A stretch of DNA of 64,000 nucleotides, from the NCBI GenBank assembly GCA_009741485.1, contig CM019236.1:65994255-66058254 (forward strand). The letters run 5' to 3'. The position numbers were made by a program, and so were the translations under genes. Below are positions 1 through 11,812 of this stretch, one piece after another. Origin of the DNA: Malurus cyaneus samueli (lineage: Eukaryota; Chordata; Aves; Passeriformes; Maluridae). How positions within the stretch are numbered: the stretch's first letter is position 1; every line of letters starts with the position of its first letter. The notes under the pieces were generated by a model that did not search any database, was not told where the DNA came from, and saw only the letters and a program-made list of their open reading frames with translations.

Positions 1-1993
1 CCAGCTCATAGGTTTTATAACTCAGAGCTTCAGCATAGCTGGCAGATGGAAAGGAAACTTTTTTACTCCTTGAAAACTAAACTATCTTCTAGCTTTCCTT
101 CATCTTGTTTTCCCACTCTGGTCCTCACTTTCAAATTTGGAAGCTGGCTCAGAGACCGTGCCCACAATGATGCTCATATCAAGACAATGCCCAACAACAT
201 ATGATTCTGCATCTTTGTGTTCTCTTAATGCTTGTGACGGTTAGCTGGAAAGCCCAGGATTTTGGATGAATAAATGCATTTAAATGCCAGGTCTTTGCTT
301 CTGATGGATCTCAGATCTTCACATCCTGAATCCTGAGGACTTGGATCTAGCAGCTGAAGTGCAGCCATCACCTTTAAGGCCTTTACAAGGTCCACTGATG
401 TAACACAGTGTTTGTGAAACACTGTTGTGTAATTGGAAAGAAAAAGAAAACTGTATGGGAAGAAACTGCAGAAATTGAAGAAGACTCTCATCCATCAGCA
501 TGTAAATCTGTTGTTATTTAATTACTGCACATCTTGTCTTGAGGCCTAAGAGAGCACAACATTGATGTCACAGTCTATCTAAGGATGGTTTGAGAACTTG
601 CAGTATGAACTCTCTGGTCTCTCACAACTGTTTGGAATAACTCTTGTATATTTTAAATTAATTTTGTTAAAAGGACTTTCAAGGTTGTCACATTCCCATA
701 TGGCAATAGGAAATGGTTCTCTTAATGGTAAAAAAAGCAAATCTGTGACTACAGAAGGCAGTTTTGAAGGACTCTCAGATCCAGACCCTGATCTGTTCCT
801 CCAAATTTTTTCTTGTACAAGATCCATTTTTCTGAGAGTAGAAAAGCCATGATTTTTTTCCTTCCACCCAACTTTCCTTAGTCTGCTTCAGGTGACAGTG
901 CAGAGGACAAAGAGCAGTGTTTAGGTCTAGGAGCACCATTTGATGATCAGAACTTGCTGAAGGCAAAAGGTTAAAAATTGGAGAAACTCCAATTTAACAA
1001 GGCACCAGCACATTCAGTCACCTTAGCAAGGGGAACATGAGTAACTCAGTTCTTAGGGAGAGGAAATTAGAAAGCAAAGGGAGAATGAAATAGATTAAAA
1101 ACAATATTTCTGACATAAGAGAATTCATCTCAACAGCCTAATTGCCCTGATTTTGTGTAAGTTTCTGTCAACCATGTTATGAGGTGTTCAGGGCAGCCAC
1201 AGAAATCAATATGGCAAAATCTAACTTTGGTGAAGGTGGATGTTCGTTTAAAGTGAATGTTTATACAAAAAAAGGTCAATATTTATATAAATACGTCAGT
1301 TTAAAATAAAGGGATATATTTTTAAATTGCATACTTCTAAATAAGAAATACGGGTCAATGGCTCAGTTACAACTGTTAATCTTGCTGTGCCCATGTATTT
1401 CACAGGGTCTAGTGAGGAGGAGACATCTGCAGAGCGGCATACACGTTACCCTTGGTATGCACAGGCCCTCAGTGAAGTAAATTGGTGTCTTTGTTGATCT
1501 GGCTTCGCACTCTGGGGAGGAGGGTGAAAAAACACACATTTGGAAGTGTGTGAGCAGCAGGAGGGAAGCCTGTGTGATTCCAAGAGGTAAACGTTTGTCT
1601 CTCCAGTATGTGCTAGACTAAGACACAAGAGATCTGGCTTTGCCTCTTGGCTGTGATCTAAACATTGCTGTGTCATTGTCAGCGACGCGGATATCTGAGT
1701 TCTGTGCTTTCAACAGAAAGGGATTGCACACACCCTGCATCGCCTTGCCTGTTGTTACTTGTTTGAAAGAGTAACAAACACATAAAAGTCCTTTCCAACT
1801 CAGTTTGATCCTCTGTGAGAAGCCGTAGGAGTCCTTTGCTGGAAACTAAGTTTGTCTCATCTATGCTCAACTTCCCAGGGCTATTCTTGGTTGCCTCACC
1901 ACAAAAGATTCCACAGGAGCCTTGTATTTTGGCCTAATCAGTGACTAGTCCCCTGCTTTCAATTTTTTCTGTCAATTCCCATTTCAGTAACCA

Positions 1994-2032
<39 letters not shown>

Positions 2033-2041
2033 CCTTTTTAG
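1..2041. other. Non-coding DNA upstream of PGAP4 coding exon
   Basis: I find no conserved coding frame, RNA gene or recognisable transposon here; open frames are short and low-complexity. In other vertebrates the PGAP4 coding sequence lies in the last exon behind a 5' UTR exon, so much of this is probably PGAP4 intron. It ends in a ~36 bp T run (about 1996-2032) followed by a CCTTTTTAG acceptor-like sequence at 2033-2041. Confidence 0.5.
2033..2041 (+). other. Putative splice acceptor of PGAP4 coding exon
   Basis: A very long T run is followed by CCTTTTTAG, a good pyrimidine tract plus AG. This would start the coding exon at 2042 and leave a 93 bp 5' UTR before the ATG at 2135. It fits the family structure of a 5' UTR exon joined to one large coding exon. 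The call is inferred from sequence alone. Confidence 0.5.
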
Positions 2042-2134
2042 CCTTGCACAAGTTGTGCAGGTTTGGCAGCAATGGCCCCAGTGGTACCCTGCAGTGCAGG
2101 GAGAAGGATGCAGTGGAAATGAAGGACTGAAGGC

Positions 2135-3335
2135 ATGAGCAGTGCAGTTATGTTACACCAAGCCTGGCAGCTCTGTGGGAAATATTGCCGTCGGTCCAGC
2201 CCTTTCATCCATCTCCTCACCCTGACTGTGCTTACTTTTGGTGTGCTGGCACCTTTGATCTGCCACCGTCTCCTCCACTCCTACTTCTACCTGCGGCGCT
2301 GGCACCTGAGCCCCATGAGCCAGGAGTTCCTGGCGCAAAACCAGCAGGAGGGTCGGGCTGCCCTCCATTACTTTGAGACCATGCAGATGCCAAACACCTC
2401 GAGGCCTCTGGCAGTGACACCTTCCAGCCTTTGCTGCTGATCACCATTATCACCGTGCAGAGGAGGAATGATTTCCACTACGTCTTGCAAGTGGCCGCCC
2501 GCTTCCACCGCCTCCTCCAGCAGTGTGGCACGCATTGCCAGAGCCACCGCCTGCTCCTCTGTAACGTGGAGTCAGACCCCAACAGCCATCAGGATGTCAG
2601 GCTGCTGAGCAGCTTCTTTCCCATGGTCAGTCGTGGCAAACCTGCGAGAGAATCTGACCCCAGCCTGAACCCATTCGAGAAGGAGAAGCAGGACTACGTC
2701 TTCTGCCTCGAGCAGTCGCTGCTGGCGTACAACCCAGAGTACGTCCTCCTCGTGGAAGACGACGCCGTGCCAGAGGACGAGATATTTTCCGTCTTGCAGC
2801 ACCTCTTCTCGGCCCGCTTCTCCAAGCCCTACCTCAGAGACGCGCTCTACTTCAAGCTGTACCACCCCGAGAGGCTCCAGCGCTACTTCAACCCCGAGCC
2901 CATGCGGCTCCTGGAGTGGCTGGGCTTGGGGCTGTTCCTGGGGCCGGTGCTGACCTGCGCCTACTGCCGGGCCGCGGGGCGGGCGGGTCCAGCTGGGGGC
3001 TGGTGGCATTCTTCGCCCTGTACAGCATGGCTCTGTCGGAGCTGGTGGGGCGGCACTACGGGCTGGAGCTGCGCCGCCTGCACCCCGCGCTCTACAACGT
3101 GGTGCCGGCCAGCGAGTGCTGCACGCCTGCCATGCTCTTCCCCGCCTCCTCCGCCCGCCGCGCCTTGGGCTACCTGCGGGAGCTGCGCTGCCGCCGGGGC
3201 TTCGCCAAGGACACGGCCCTCTACTCGCTGCTGCGGGGCAGGGGTGAAAATGCCTTCGTGGTGGAGCCCAACCTGGTGCGGCATGTGGGAATGTACTCCA
3301 GCCTCCGGTTGAACAGCAACCCCAAGCTGCTGTGA
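2135..3335 (+). CDS. PGAP4: Post-GPI attachment to proteins GalNAc transferase 4 (TMEM246), with two apparent 1-base losses
   Basis: PGAP4 is the Golgi enzyme that adds the GalNAc side chain to the first mannose of GPI anchors. The protein reads across three frames. Frame 2 (2135-2400) gives the N-terminus and first membrane helix (TVLTFGVLAPLI) followed by CHRLLHSYFYLRRWHL. Frame 1 (about 2401-2980) gives LLITIITV, FHYVLQVAARFHRLLQQCG, the DXD-type motif in VLLVEDDAVPEDEIF, LYHPERLQRY and a helix near LGLGLFLGPVLT. Frame 3 (about 2986-3335) gives SSWGLVAFFALYSM, ELVGRHYGLELRRL, PASECCTPAMLFPA and the C-terminus, with stop TGA at 3333-3335. Each shift fits one missing base (near 2400 and in the G/C run 2971-2988). 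Restoring them gives about 400 aa, against about 403 in human. The even conservation argues for sequence error over a pseudogene. The start is chosen because the reading resembles the human N-terminus from that ATG. Confidence 0.9.
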
Positions 3336-4562
3336 GCTGCTTGTGCCTTGCTGCACAAAAACAGCCCAGGGAAGCGGCCACAGGGCAGAGGAATGGAGTG
3401 CAAACTCGGATTCTGTGTTGCTTGCACTGGGTATCCTGTGCCTCACTGTCTTTGAAAACACAAGTTTTCTTAAAAAATCATCTTTTGTACCTACAGACCC
3501 TATTTAATATAAGCTTGGAACTAATCACCATGCACCACCTGGGAGGGGAGTGGAGGATTCCAGCTGAAAGTGTGGATTCCCCATTCTCTTTAGCTGTTCC
3601 CAAAGAAAAGCTCTCACGTCAACATGCACAGCTTTCCTGCCTACTTTCCTGTACACTGGAGGTTACAAAACTCACCTTAGGGCAGCAGAAAAGTTGGACA
3701 AAGTGAATGTTTCAAATTTAAGCTAATGAGGAGGGGAAGGCCTTATTTCCCCATCCTTACCAAGGTCTGATCCCTGACCTGTCTCTGTTTCAAAGCTGTG
3801 GTTTTGAGCAGACCCTTCAAAAGAAGCAGAAGTGGTTTGCAGGAACTTTCCCACAATTTTCTGCCTAGGTATTTCGAATTTATGAAATCTCTTTAGTTAC
3901 TATCTCCCTATCTGCACCTCCACTGTTCCCACTTTTTTTGCTTGGACCACAGGCTCTTAAAAACCTCTGCTGCTTCGTTAAGTGTCACCTCTGAGGGTAG
4001 GAATAGGAAAACAGAGTCACAGCCGTGGGTGTCACACAGGTAGGTCACAAATGCACATTTTCATTGATACATGACACCCACTAGCTGTAGTGGATCCATT
4101 AAAAGAGGACAGATCAGTCACTGGTTGAACTTTGGCATTCAATATGAACTTACCTTGACTTTCCCTCAGCACGGGGGCAAAGGAAAGATTAGACCACGTG
4201 CTGCTGTTGTTCAGGATTCTTGTTCATTTTGGAGCTGTTTTCAAAGCTCAGCTGGAGTGGTTCATTCACTGCTCCTGGCAGAAAGCAAAATACCTGTTGG
4301 AAACAAAGACAGCTGTTCACAAGAGCAAACAGGAGCACAGCACATCAAGGGGCCACTCTGATAGTGACCTATTGGGATCTTGTGTCCTTGTCAGGCACCT
4401 GGAATAGGTACTTTGCACCAGGGCTGTGGGCACAGTTAAATATAAAACCATGCAGAACAGGAAATCTCATACAGAATGAAAACAGGCAAAAGAGGAGTAT
4501 ATTTGATGAAAAGCCTACCAAGGTTGGCTTTAGTGGGCTTTGAATCAATTAAGAGAAGAGAT
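3336..4562 (+). other. Probable PGAP4 3' UTR and downstream DNA
   Basis: No conserved coding frame follows the PGAP4 stop. PGAP4 mRNAs have long 3' UTRs, so part of this stretch is probably transcribed. I see no strong AATAAA close to the stop; the nearest clear one is at 5667-5672. Confidence 0.35.
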
Positions 4563-4880
4563 TTTAGGAGTTCTGCTGGGCAAGAGACAAACATCCGGAG
4601 GAAAAGGTCAGTGAGCCCTGTGCTATCATAAACCTGAGGCCCAGCCTTGGTGAAGCCTTCTCTCTGGAACATCTTGTGTAAATGGGTTCTGGCCTCATCT
4701 GGGGGATCCCTGCTGGAATAACTTCATTTCCACAGATTACCTGTACTGATGCTGATTATTTTTGCTTTCCTTATGTACTTTATACCTTTTTAAACATTTT
4801 CTGTACCTTAGTATCCCTTGTACCCCTCAGTCCCATCTTTTAATTCCCGTTAAGCCTGATACCTGAGTTTAGTAGGATTC
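4563..4880. repeat. ~310 bp local repeat, copy A
   Basis: The segment has two halves. 4563-4708 starts with TTTAGGAGTTCTGCTGGGC and ends in CTCATCTGGGGG; 4709-4880 starts with ATCCCTGCTGGAATAAC. Both halves recur at 7455-7760 in the opposite order, on the same strand. The start (4563) and end (about 4866) of copy A also resemble each other, as expected if a tandem unit of about 310 bp once existed here. I recognise no transposon family. Confidence 0.75.
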
Positions 4881-7454
4881 TCGGGCAGAGAAGACTCAGA
4901 ATTCAAATTCTTGTAGTGGAGTTTGGTTAACTGTTTTAAACATTTCTGCTTGGAATGACCAAGCAATATTTTCGTGAGTAGTCTCAGTGATTTTTGGTAA
5001 GAAGACTCTGCTGTTTTCTTCCCCCAGGTCTCCCCAGATTTTGCCTAAGCTCTTAACAAGTGTGATTATAGGTGAGAACGTAACCTGAGATGAAACAAAA
5101 AATGACAACCCTCCCTCATCACAGGGGTATCAGTATCCAGCAACAAGGCACAGTGCAGCTTTATGAGAAATAGCATCACAGCAGTGCTTTGCTCCAGTAA
5201 CAGTGGGTGCTTTAGGGAGATCAAGTAAAACCTCTTGTGGATTCAAGCCATCCAAAGGCAAGGCCTTTAGACCTCCTGGCAGAGGACACCAGAAAAATGG
5301 CACAGGGAAATCCACATTTTGTTCCCAGCTGCTGAAAGCCCTGGAGATACAGGGCAGTCACACAGTGCAGGTGGGCAATCTCTCCTCTGGCTTCACTGCA
5401 GTGGGATTTGGGTGTCAGGATTTGAGTGTCATGTGTATTTTTCCACTGAGTGCCTGCACATACACTGGTTTCTGCATTTCGCTGTGATGTACAGGGGCTT
5501 TGTTCTTCACTCTTTATACTTGTACAAATACAGACAGTGCCCTGTTCTTTCAGTTCTTTATACATTCTGCAAAGAAAAATTCACCAACAATATGGTGGAA
5601 GGAATGGAAAAGAAGAGGAAAAAAGAAAGAAGCCTTAGAAAGGAAACCAACTTACTATATCGAGTTAATAAATGTTTTGGTGTGGGAAATGATTTATCCA
5701 TTTGTCTTGAAGTTACTTTGTTGTTTGTCCAGTAGTACTTTGTCATCCCAGAAGTCCAGGGGAGGTCAATAAGTTCACTGAGCTTCATAGCTGAAAATTA
5801 AGAACGCTATTTTGAGGCATCCCTTCTAAACTGGAAGACAATTTTCACGGCATAAGAGAATGAAAGAATTGGAGTGTGGGACCAAGCAATGTGTAGAGGG
5901 TCCAGGGCTTGAACTTACCAGTGTAGCAGTCTCAGATAAATGAGTTGAGAACAAACTCCTTTATGCAAGAAGCAGATTCATAAATTCTTTATATCCTTCT
6001 GGAACAAGTTTATTAAGTGCACATACAACAGAGGTGCTGCATTACTGGCCGCAGGGAGCCGTTCTGAGTTTTTCAGGTACTTGCACAGTGCCCACCCTGC
6101 ACTGGCCATCCAGCATGGGGCTCTGCTGCTGCTGCCTCTGACCTTTCCCAAGCAGATTGAGTCTTGTTTTTTTTTCTGTATGTTTTATTAGAATTAGAAG
6201 TCAGAGAATTGCAGAACAAAGAACAGGAGGCTACTGTGAGTTCTTAATTCCTATTGGATTTTGTTCCAAAGTTCAGGCTAAAATGCAGTTTCAAACATCC
6301 AAAAGCCCTTCCCCTCTCATTTCTCCCAGGGCAGTGCAGCTGATTCTTTATCTAGGTACAAATTCAAACAGCACATCTCCTTGACATGTGGCCTTAAGAG
6401 CTTTGTTTCATTCACTTCAAAACAAACTTAGTGATGATTTTTGTAACAGACAATATGGATTTTCTTGGGTGTTGGTTCATTCCCAGTTTGGAGACTATTT
6501 TTCAATGCAGTGACTATTGCTTGCACAAGAGGAGTCTTTCTTGATGGGCCAGCAGCAGGACCCAAGGCTTTATTGTCCCAGACAGTTCATGGGGAATGAT
6601 TAACTTAAACAAAAGCTACGTTTGTTTCCAAGGCATGTCCAACATAAGCATGATTCCTGCAGAAAACAGGGCATAAACTGACATGTCTCTACTTGATTAG
6701 AAGCCCAAGATAATTTTCTAACTCCTGCAAGTGTCAATGTCTAATTGAGAGAGCACTGCTTTGAAGAGAGAAAAAAAAAAAACTTCCTTCCTGTGGTGAG
6801 GAGCTGTGAATCACCAGACTGGGTGTTTCAGCAGCAATTTGTCTGGATACCGGCTGCTCATACTTTTTTTTTTTTTTTAATTAAGTTATTACAAGCAAAC
6901 CTTCTACAAAATAAACAGCCTTTCTATAAAAACTGTTAACAGTCTCTTCTTTATGTGTGCTACTGTTTGTTTCCTGAAAGGCAGATCCGTCTTTCATTAC
7001 CATATTTGACAAAAAAAAAGATACTCCCATGTTTATGGATCTGCACAGATGTAATGATTTTGATCCAACCCCACTGAAAGCAGATCTTACAAGATCAGGT
7101 TTTCCAGGCCCTTCTCCAGTCAAGAACTGAGGAATTTTAGCAGGGACCTGAGGTAAAATCAAGCTCTGAGTGATGGAACGTAACCTTGGCTTGCTTTTGT
7201 ATTGAGAGGTTACATATTTCACAACATAAAAATGGTAATTTTGTGTGGGGAACAGCTGTAGTTACAAAGGTGTTGGCAGTTTCCCTCCCAAAGTCAGAGT
7301 TTTGGGTATTTCCGCACCAGCTTCATAGACATCGTATCCAAGTTCAGCAGACAGCAGGGTCCAACATGAGGCTCCAAATAATCTTCAGTAAAACACAAAT
7401 CTGCCAAAAATGCATAATTAGGTATTCCATGGTCTGTGCTTCTTCACTGCATGT
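4881..7454. other. Intergenic, no gene seen
   Basis: Only short non-conserved frames are present. A canonical AATAAA at 5667-5672 on the plus strand could serve a long PGAP4 3' UTR. Short A and T runs occur near 6770, 6865 and 7010. I see no recognisable repeat family. Confidence 0.5.
5667..5672 (+). promoter_or_regulatory. Candidate poly(A) signal (long PGAP4 3' UTR)
   Basis: This is a canonical AATAAA in plus orientation about 2.3 kb after the PGAP4 stop. The link to PGAP4 is positional only; such hexamers also occur by chance. Confidence 0.25.
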
Positions 7455-7760
7455 ATCCCTGCTGGAATAACTTCATTTCCACAGATTACCTGTACTGAGA
7501 TGCCTGATGATTTTGCCTTCCTTATGTACTTTATACCTTTTAAACATTTTCTGTACCCTTTAAGTATCCCTTGTACCCCTCAGCCTGCATGCTTTTAATT
7601 CCTGTAGCCTGATACCCTGTAGTTTAGTTTAGGAGTTCTGGGCAGAGGACAAACATCCGGGAAAAGGTCAGTGACCTGTGCTATCAAACCTGAGCCCAGC
7701 CTTGGTAAGCCTTCTTTCCAGAACATCTTGTGTAAATGGGCTCTGGCCTCATTCTGGGGG
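7455..7760. repeat. ~310 bp local repeat, copy B (permuted)
   Basis: 7455-7620 matches the second half of copy A and 7620-7760 matches the first half, so the two halves are swapped. Most differences from copy A are losses of one to three bases (for example CCGGAGGAAAA versus CCGGGAAAA). It runs without a break into the noisy duplicated segment at 7761. Confidence 0.75.
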
Positions 7761-9905
7761 GATTCATTAGAATAGGACATACTGCATTTTTAAGTTTCTT
7801 ATTGGGAATCCTAGATAGATAGGCTAACTGTGAAGTCTAGAAACCTGTATCCATGCTATACCAGTGACATTCTGCCATCAGTTGTGCACTGGGATCCTAA
7901 ATCGAGATAAAACCCTTTTATCCATCCCTACCATGTCTGCATTAAAAAAACTGGCCATTCGAGGCAACACTGACAGCTTTTGGAGAATCTACCCCATCAG
8001 TTTATCCATACAGCTCTTGAGCTAAGGATCACCATAGATTACCTTGTCCATGCCCCAGGGAGCTCAGATCTTGAGGCACACCCTAGAATCGTCACTACCC
8101 ACTCAGCTGGAGAAGAAGGGCGGGCTGGAGTTCTAGGTGTCAAATCAAGTCGAATGATATGTACCTGTGTATTGTCTGTTGATTGTAGAGACTTTTCCGC
8201 GAGACCCTTTGTCCAACACACCGCATATCGCCACACATTGCTTTCTGCTTCGCGTCCTGCCGAAAAATGTTCCTTGGGCATCCCAGTCCACAACACCACA
8301 ACAGCATCTCACAGTGGTCTTATCGACACGCAAGCTGCCTCACTCGAGAGCGATCGTGGTGTGGAAGATTCTGTTGCCCGCCCCACAGCTTACTAGCAAA
8401 TAAGTAGCAGTATTCACACCCCAATGTGCTTCTGCGGGCGAGGACTGGTGCATGCTACTATTGAGAAACATACTATGCTCTGGTAATTTTTTCTAACCAT
8501 CCTAATGTCGCCCTACCAATTAACAAGCAATGTAGCACATCCTTTCATTCACTATAAAACAAAACGTTCCGAAAAAAGCACAGAGACCTTGTCGTAACAG
8601 CTTACCCATACTGTACACGTCCCCCAGCCCCAGAAGAATTCCTAAACGGCACTTCATAGTAAGTGACTTCAACTTTACATCCAGGTTCCACAGAGCTAAT
8701 TGAAACAATTTCGACAAAACCTGGAATAGGATTGATAAACACGATAAACATTGTCGTGTAGGTACGCTCTACACTGGTTTCTCACTTCACGAACAGAGAT
8801 CTGTGGGTGTGTTGACATGTTCCAAGTTTAAGGTATAATGCACAATTAGACAGAGCAGAAAGACCGTGACAAGAGCGCCTACCCTCGTTTGTCCAATGAC
8901 CACCATGATCCTCTGTCTGACCGAGACAACAGCCACAGCACCCCGCAGCCCCCGATTACGGCCTGCGACCCTGCAAACAGAGTCCAACCCAATCACAAGC
9001 GGATTGTGATCTGAGCCATATGGGTAAACATGCCCACGTTCACTGGTCTCACGCATCGTGAGGAGACATCAGCGCATGTTTATAAAGGAACGGAGAACAA
9101 GCAAACCCACTTCAAATAAACACAAAACCGACGAGATTCTACTATAGCGATTGTAATCCAACTGCAAGCCATGAGACGTGTTATAACTCAAGATCTTCGA
9201 CAGAACCACATGAAGAAAGACAACATTGCAGCACACTATGACTCGCCACACGAGACGGCACTACTCTCAGCACCAACCTCCACACTGCTTGATGCAGCGC
9301 CTCCAATAAAGTCTTTCTAAACACACGAGATGAACCCACCAGTCACGCAGCAGCACCCCCTGCTTCGCTAACCATCTCACGTCGTATTTATTCATATGGA
9401 ACTCTGGCAATATATCTTGATCATTCCCCTCTCACTCCCCAGTGTTTGACTATTCACTCCATTCAACCATCTTTACAGTCAAGGGTCTGACCATCTAGCT
9501 CAGAAAGTACCACATTAACGTACTTAAGTTTCAGAGGCAGAGCTGTAGATCTGTAATACTCTTATCTCCTTGATCATTCGACACCTATCCCTGATCGTCT
9601 TCTCATTTCTTGCTCTCACAATTGTCTTTACGCAGGTTCTCACATAGGCTACACAATGTCCCCTCATTATTCCATATCACTATCTCTTAAATGCAGTTTT
9701 TGATAGGTATAAAAAAAGGCAACACACAACTTATCCAACAATTAATAACAGCAGAGATACACAGGACACAAAAAAATCACGCAATCTCGAGAAAGTCAAA
9801 TGCATTTAAAAACAACCATTTTCATCTCCTTGAATAATCAGTAATTCCATTCTGATTCTTATAAGTACTTTATCCAGCAAGACTCACACTAAAATGCCAT
9901 ACACT
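7761..9905. repeat. Noisy first copy of a ~1.8 kb duplicated segment
   Basis: The segment is co-linear with 9975-11812. The first ~270 bp (7761-8033) is nearly identical apart from single-base losses. From 8034 it becomes highly divergent, with insertions and substitutions, but landmarks stay in order: CAGTGGTCTT, ACACCCCAATGTGCTT, GCACAGAGACC, ACCCCGCAGCCCCC and TTTATCCAGCAAGAC. It is also full of CpG (near 8100-8400), unlike its partner and the surrounding DNA. This is what random read errors would give, not neutral divergence. It is probably an unpolished read or false duplication in the assembly, though a true duplication overlaid with errors cannot be excluded. Confidence 0.8.
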
Positions 9906-9974
9906 CCCCCTCCCACTGCCTCCCTTATCTGCCATGTTTCAGCTCAGTGTCTCTTCCTATTAAAGCTGAGTATG
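9906..9974. other. Spacer between the two duplicate copies
   Basis: About 70 bp of ordinary-looking unique sequence separates the noisy copy from the clean copy. It does not resemble the repeat that precedes the noisy copy, so the two copies have different left flanks. Confidence 0.6.
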
Positions 9975-11812
9975 GATTCATTAGAATAGGGGGACATTAC
10001 TGCATTTGTGAAGTTTCTTATTGGGGAATCCTAGATAGATAGGCTAACTTGTGAAGTCTATGAAACCTGTATCCATGCTATACACAGGTGTACATTCTGC
10101 CATCAAGTTGTGCACCTGGGATCCTAAATACTGAGATAAAACCCTTTTTATCCCCTTAACCATGTCTGTGTCATTAAAAAAACTGGCCATTCGAGGCAAC
10201 ACTGACAGCTTTTGGAGAATCTACCCCATCAGTTTATCCATACAGCTCTTGAGCTAAGGATCACCAAGATCAGTGTCCTTTTCCAGACTTTGTTCTTTGT
10301 GGCAACCTAGGAATGCCACGTTCCCAGCTGTAGAAGGGGCAGTGATTTTTAAATGTCGATGAAGAGTTACCTTTTATTGTTCTGTTTGTAAGCCTTTGGG
10401 CAGCTGTGCCTACTTTCTCCTAGAATTTCTTCCTTGGTGTCCAGTGTTCCTGCAGCAGTCCAGAAACCACATCTACAGTGGTCTTTCCAGCAAGCTGCTC
10501 CACCTCAGACATCTTGGTGTGGTTTGTATTCCGCAAACTTAATGCAAATAGTAACATGCAACACCCAATTGTGCTTTTTTGGGGGACTGTGTGCTACTTT
10601 GATAAATAGGTAATAAACAGTTAAATGTCTCCCTTCATAAAAGCCAGTTGTTTGCCTTCTTTCTTCTTTAAAAACAAAATGTCGAAAGAAAGGCACAGAG
10701 ACCTGTGTCGTTACAGCATTTACCTTCAAGTCTTGTTACAGCTGTTCCTCACAGCCCAGAAAAGTTGCCACGGGCACTCAATTTAAAGTTGTATCCTTGT
10801 TTGCTATCCCCACTATTGAAATTATTGCAAAGATTTGTGTTTTGATAACAGTAGTGTTGTGTGCTTGCCTGTTTTTCATTCCAAGCTGTGGTGTTTGTTG
10901 CAGTCCAGGTTTAAGTTAAGCAGAATGCAGAGCAAAGCAAACCTTCCCTTGTGCAATCCACTTGGTGGGCCTGAGTCTGTTCTGCCCAACACCCCGCAGC
11001 CCCCCCGATGTACGTGTCTGCGGACCCTGCAACAGAGCCAAAAATACAGGGGGATTTCTGCCAGTGGGGTTAAACAGCCAGGCTGTTCACATCGGAGGAT
11101 GAGGGCTGTAAGTGACTGGGGAAAACAAACCACTTAATAAACAATACCTCTGATTAGATAGGGATGAACAAGCTGGACTTTGAGACTGTTAAGCAAGACT
11201 GCAGAGTACAGAAAACAGGAAACATTCAGCACAGTGTGGAGAGGTGGGCAGGAGGCAGACTCCCCTCTGTTTGAGCCTGCTCAGATTAGACTTTAACCCC
11301 ATCACGCAGGCAGCAGCCCCTTGGGGCTACAGAGCCAGGTGTTTTTTATGTGGATGCATATTATTCTTGGACATCCTTCCAACTCCCAGTGTTTTTTTCC
11401 ATTCCATTTCAATCCATTTTACAGGTCTGATCACATCTAAAAGTAGTATTTAATTTACTTAAGTGCAGAGGCAAGCTGTAAGTTTTTAATTTTTCTCTTG
11501 GTGACCATATCATCTCTGAAGTTGCTTCATCCATTTCTTTCTTTTTCATTGTTCTTTCGCAGGTGTGCTACAATTTGTACAATTTGTCTCTCCTCATATT
11601 TACTTTTTTATTTTAAATGCTAGTTGTTTTGAGTAGTTAAAGGCAAAACATTATCCAAATTACACAGCTAGAAACAGACAGAAAAAAAATCACCATCTGG
11701 AAAGTCATAAGCATTTAAAGTACTTTTATCTGTTGCCTTTAAAACAGGATTTCCATTGATTTTAATGTACTTTATCCAGCAAGACCTCACTTAAAACTTC
11801 AGTGCATAACTG
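9975..11812. repeat. Clean second copy of the ~1.8 kb duplicated segment
   Basis: This is the partner of 7761-9905, starting at GATTCATTAGAATAGG and ending after TTTATCCAGCAAGACC. Its composition is normal for bird intergenic DNA. I see no coding conservation; the longest frames (about 100 codons near 10835-11137) are not recognisable. Confidence 0.8.

Noticed and set aside
2135..3335. PGAP4 as a pseudogene
   Set aside because: Apart from two one-base losses, all three frames keep close family similarity to the natural stop. Decay would also have left substitutions and stops.
2572..3461. Long minus-strand frames opposite PGAP4
   Set aside because: They are shadows of a GC-rich coding exon; the plus strand gives the conserved protein.
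7980..9251. Several 60-138 codon open frames in the noisy segment
   Set aside because: The sequence itself appears to be an error-laden copy of 9975-11812, where these frames are absent.
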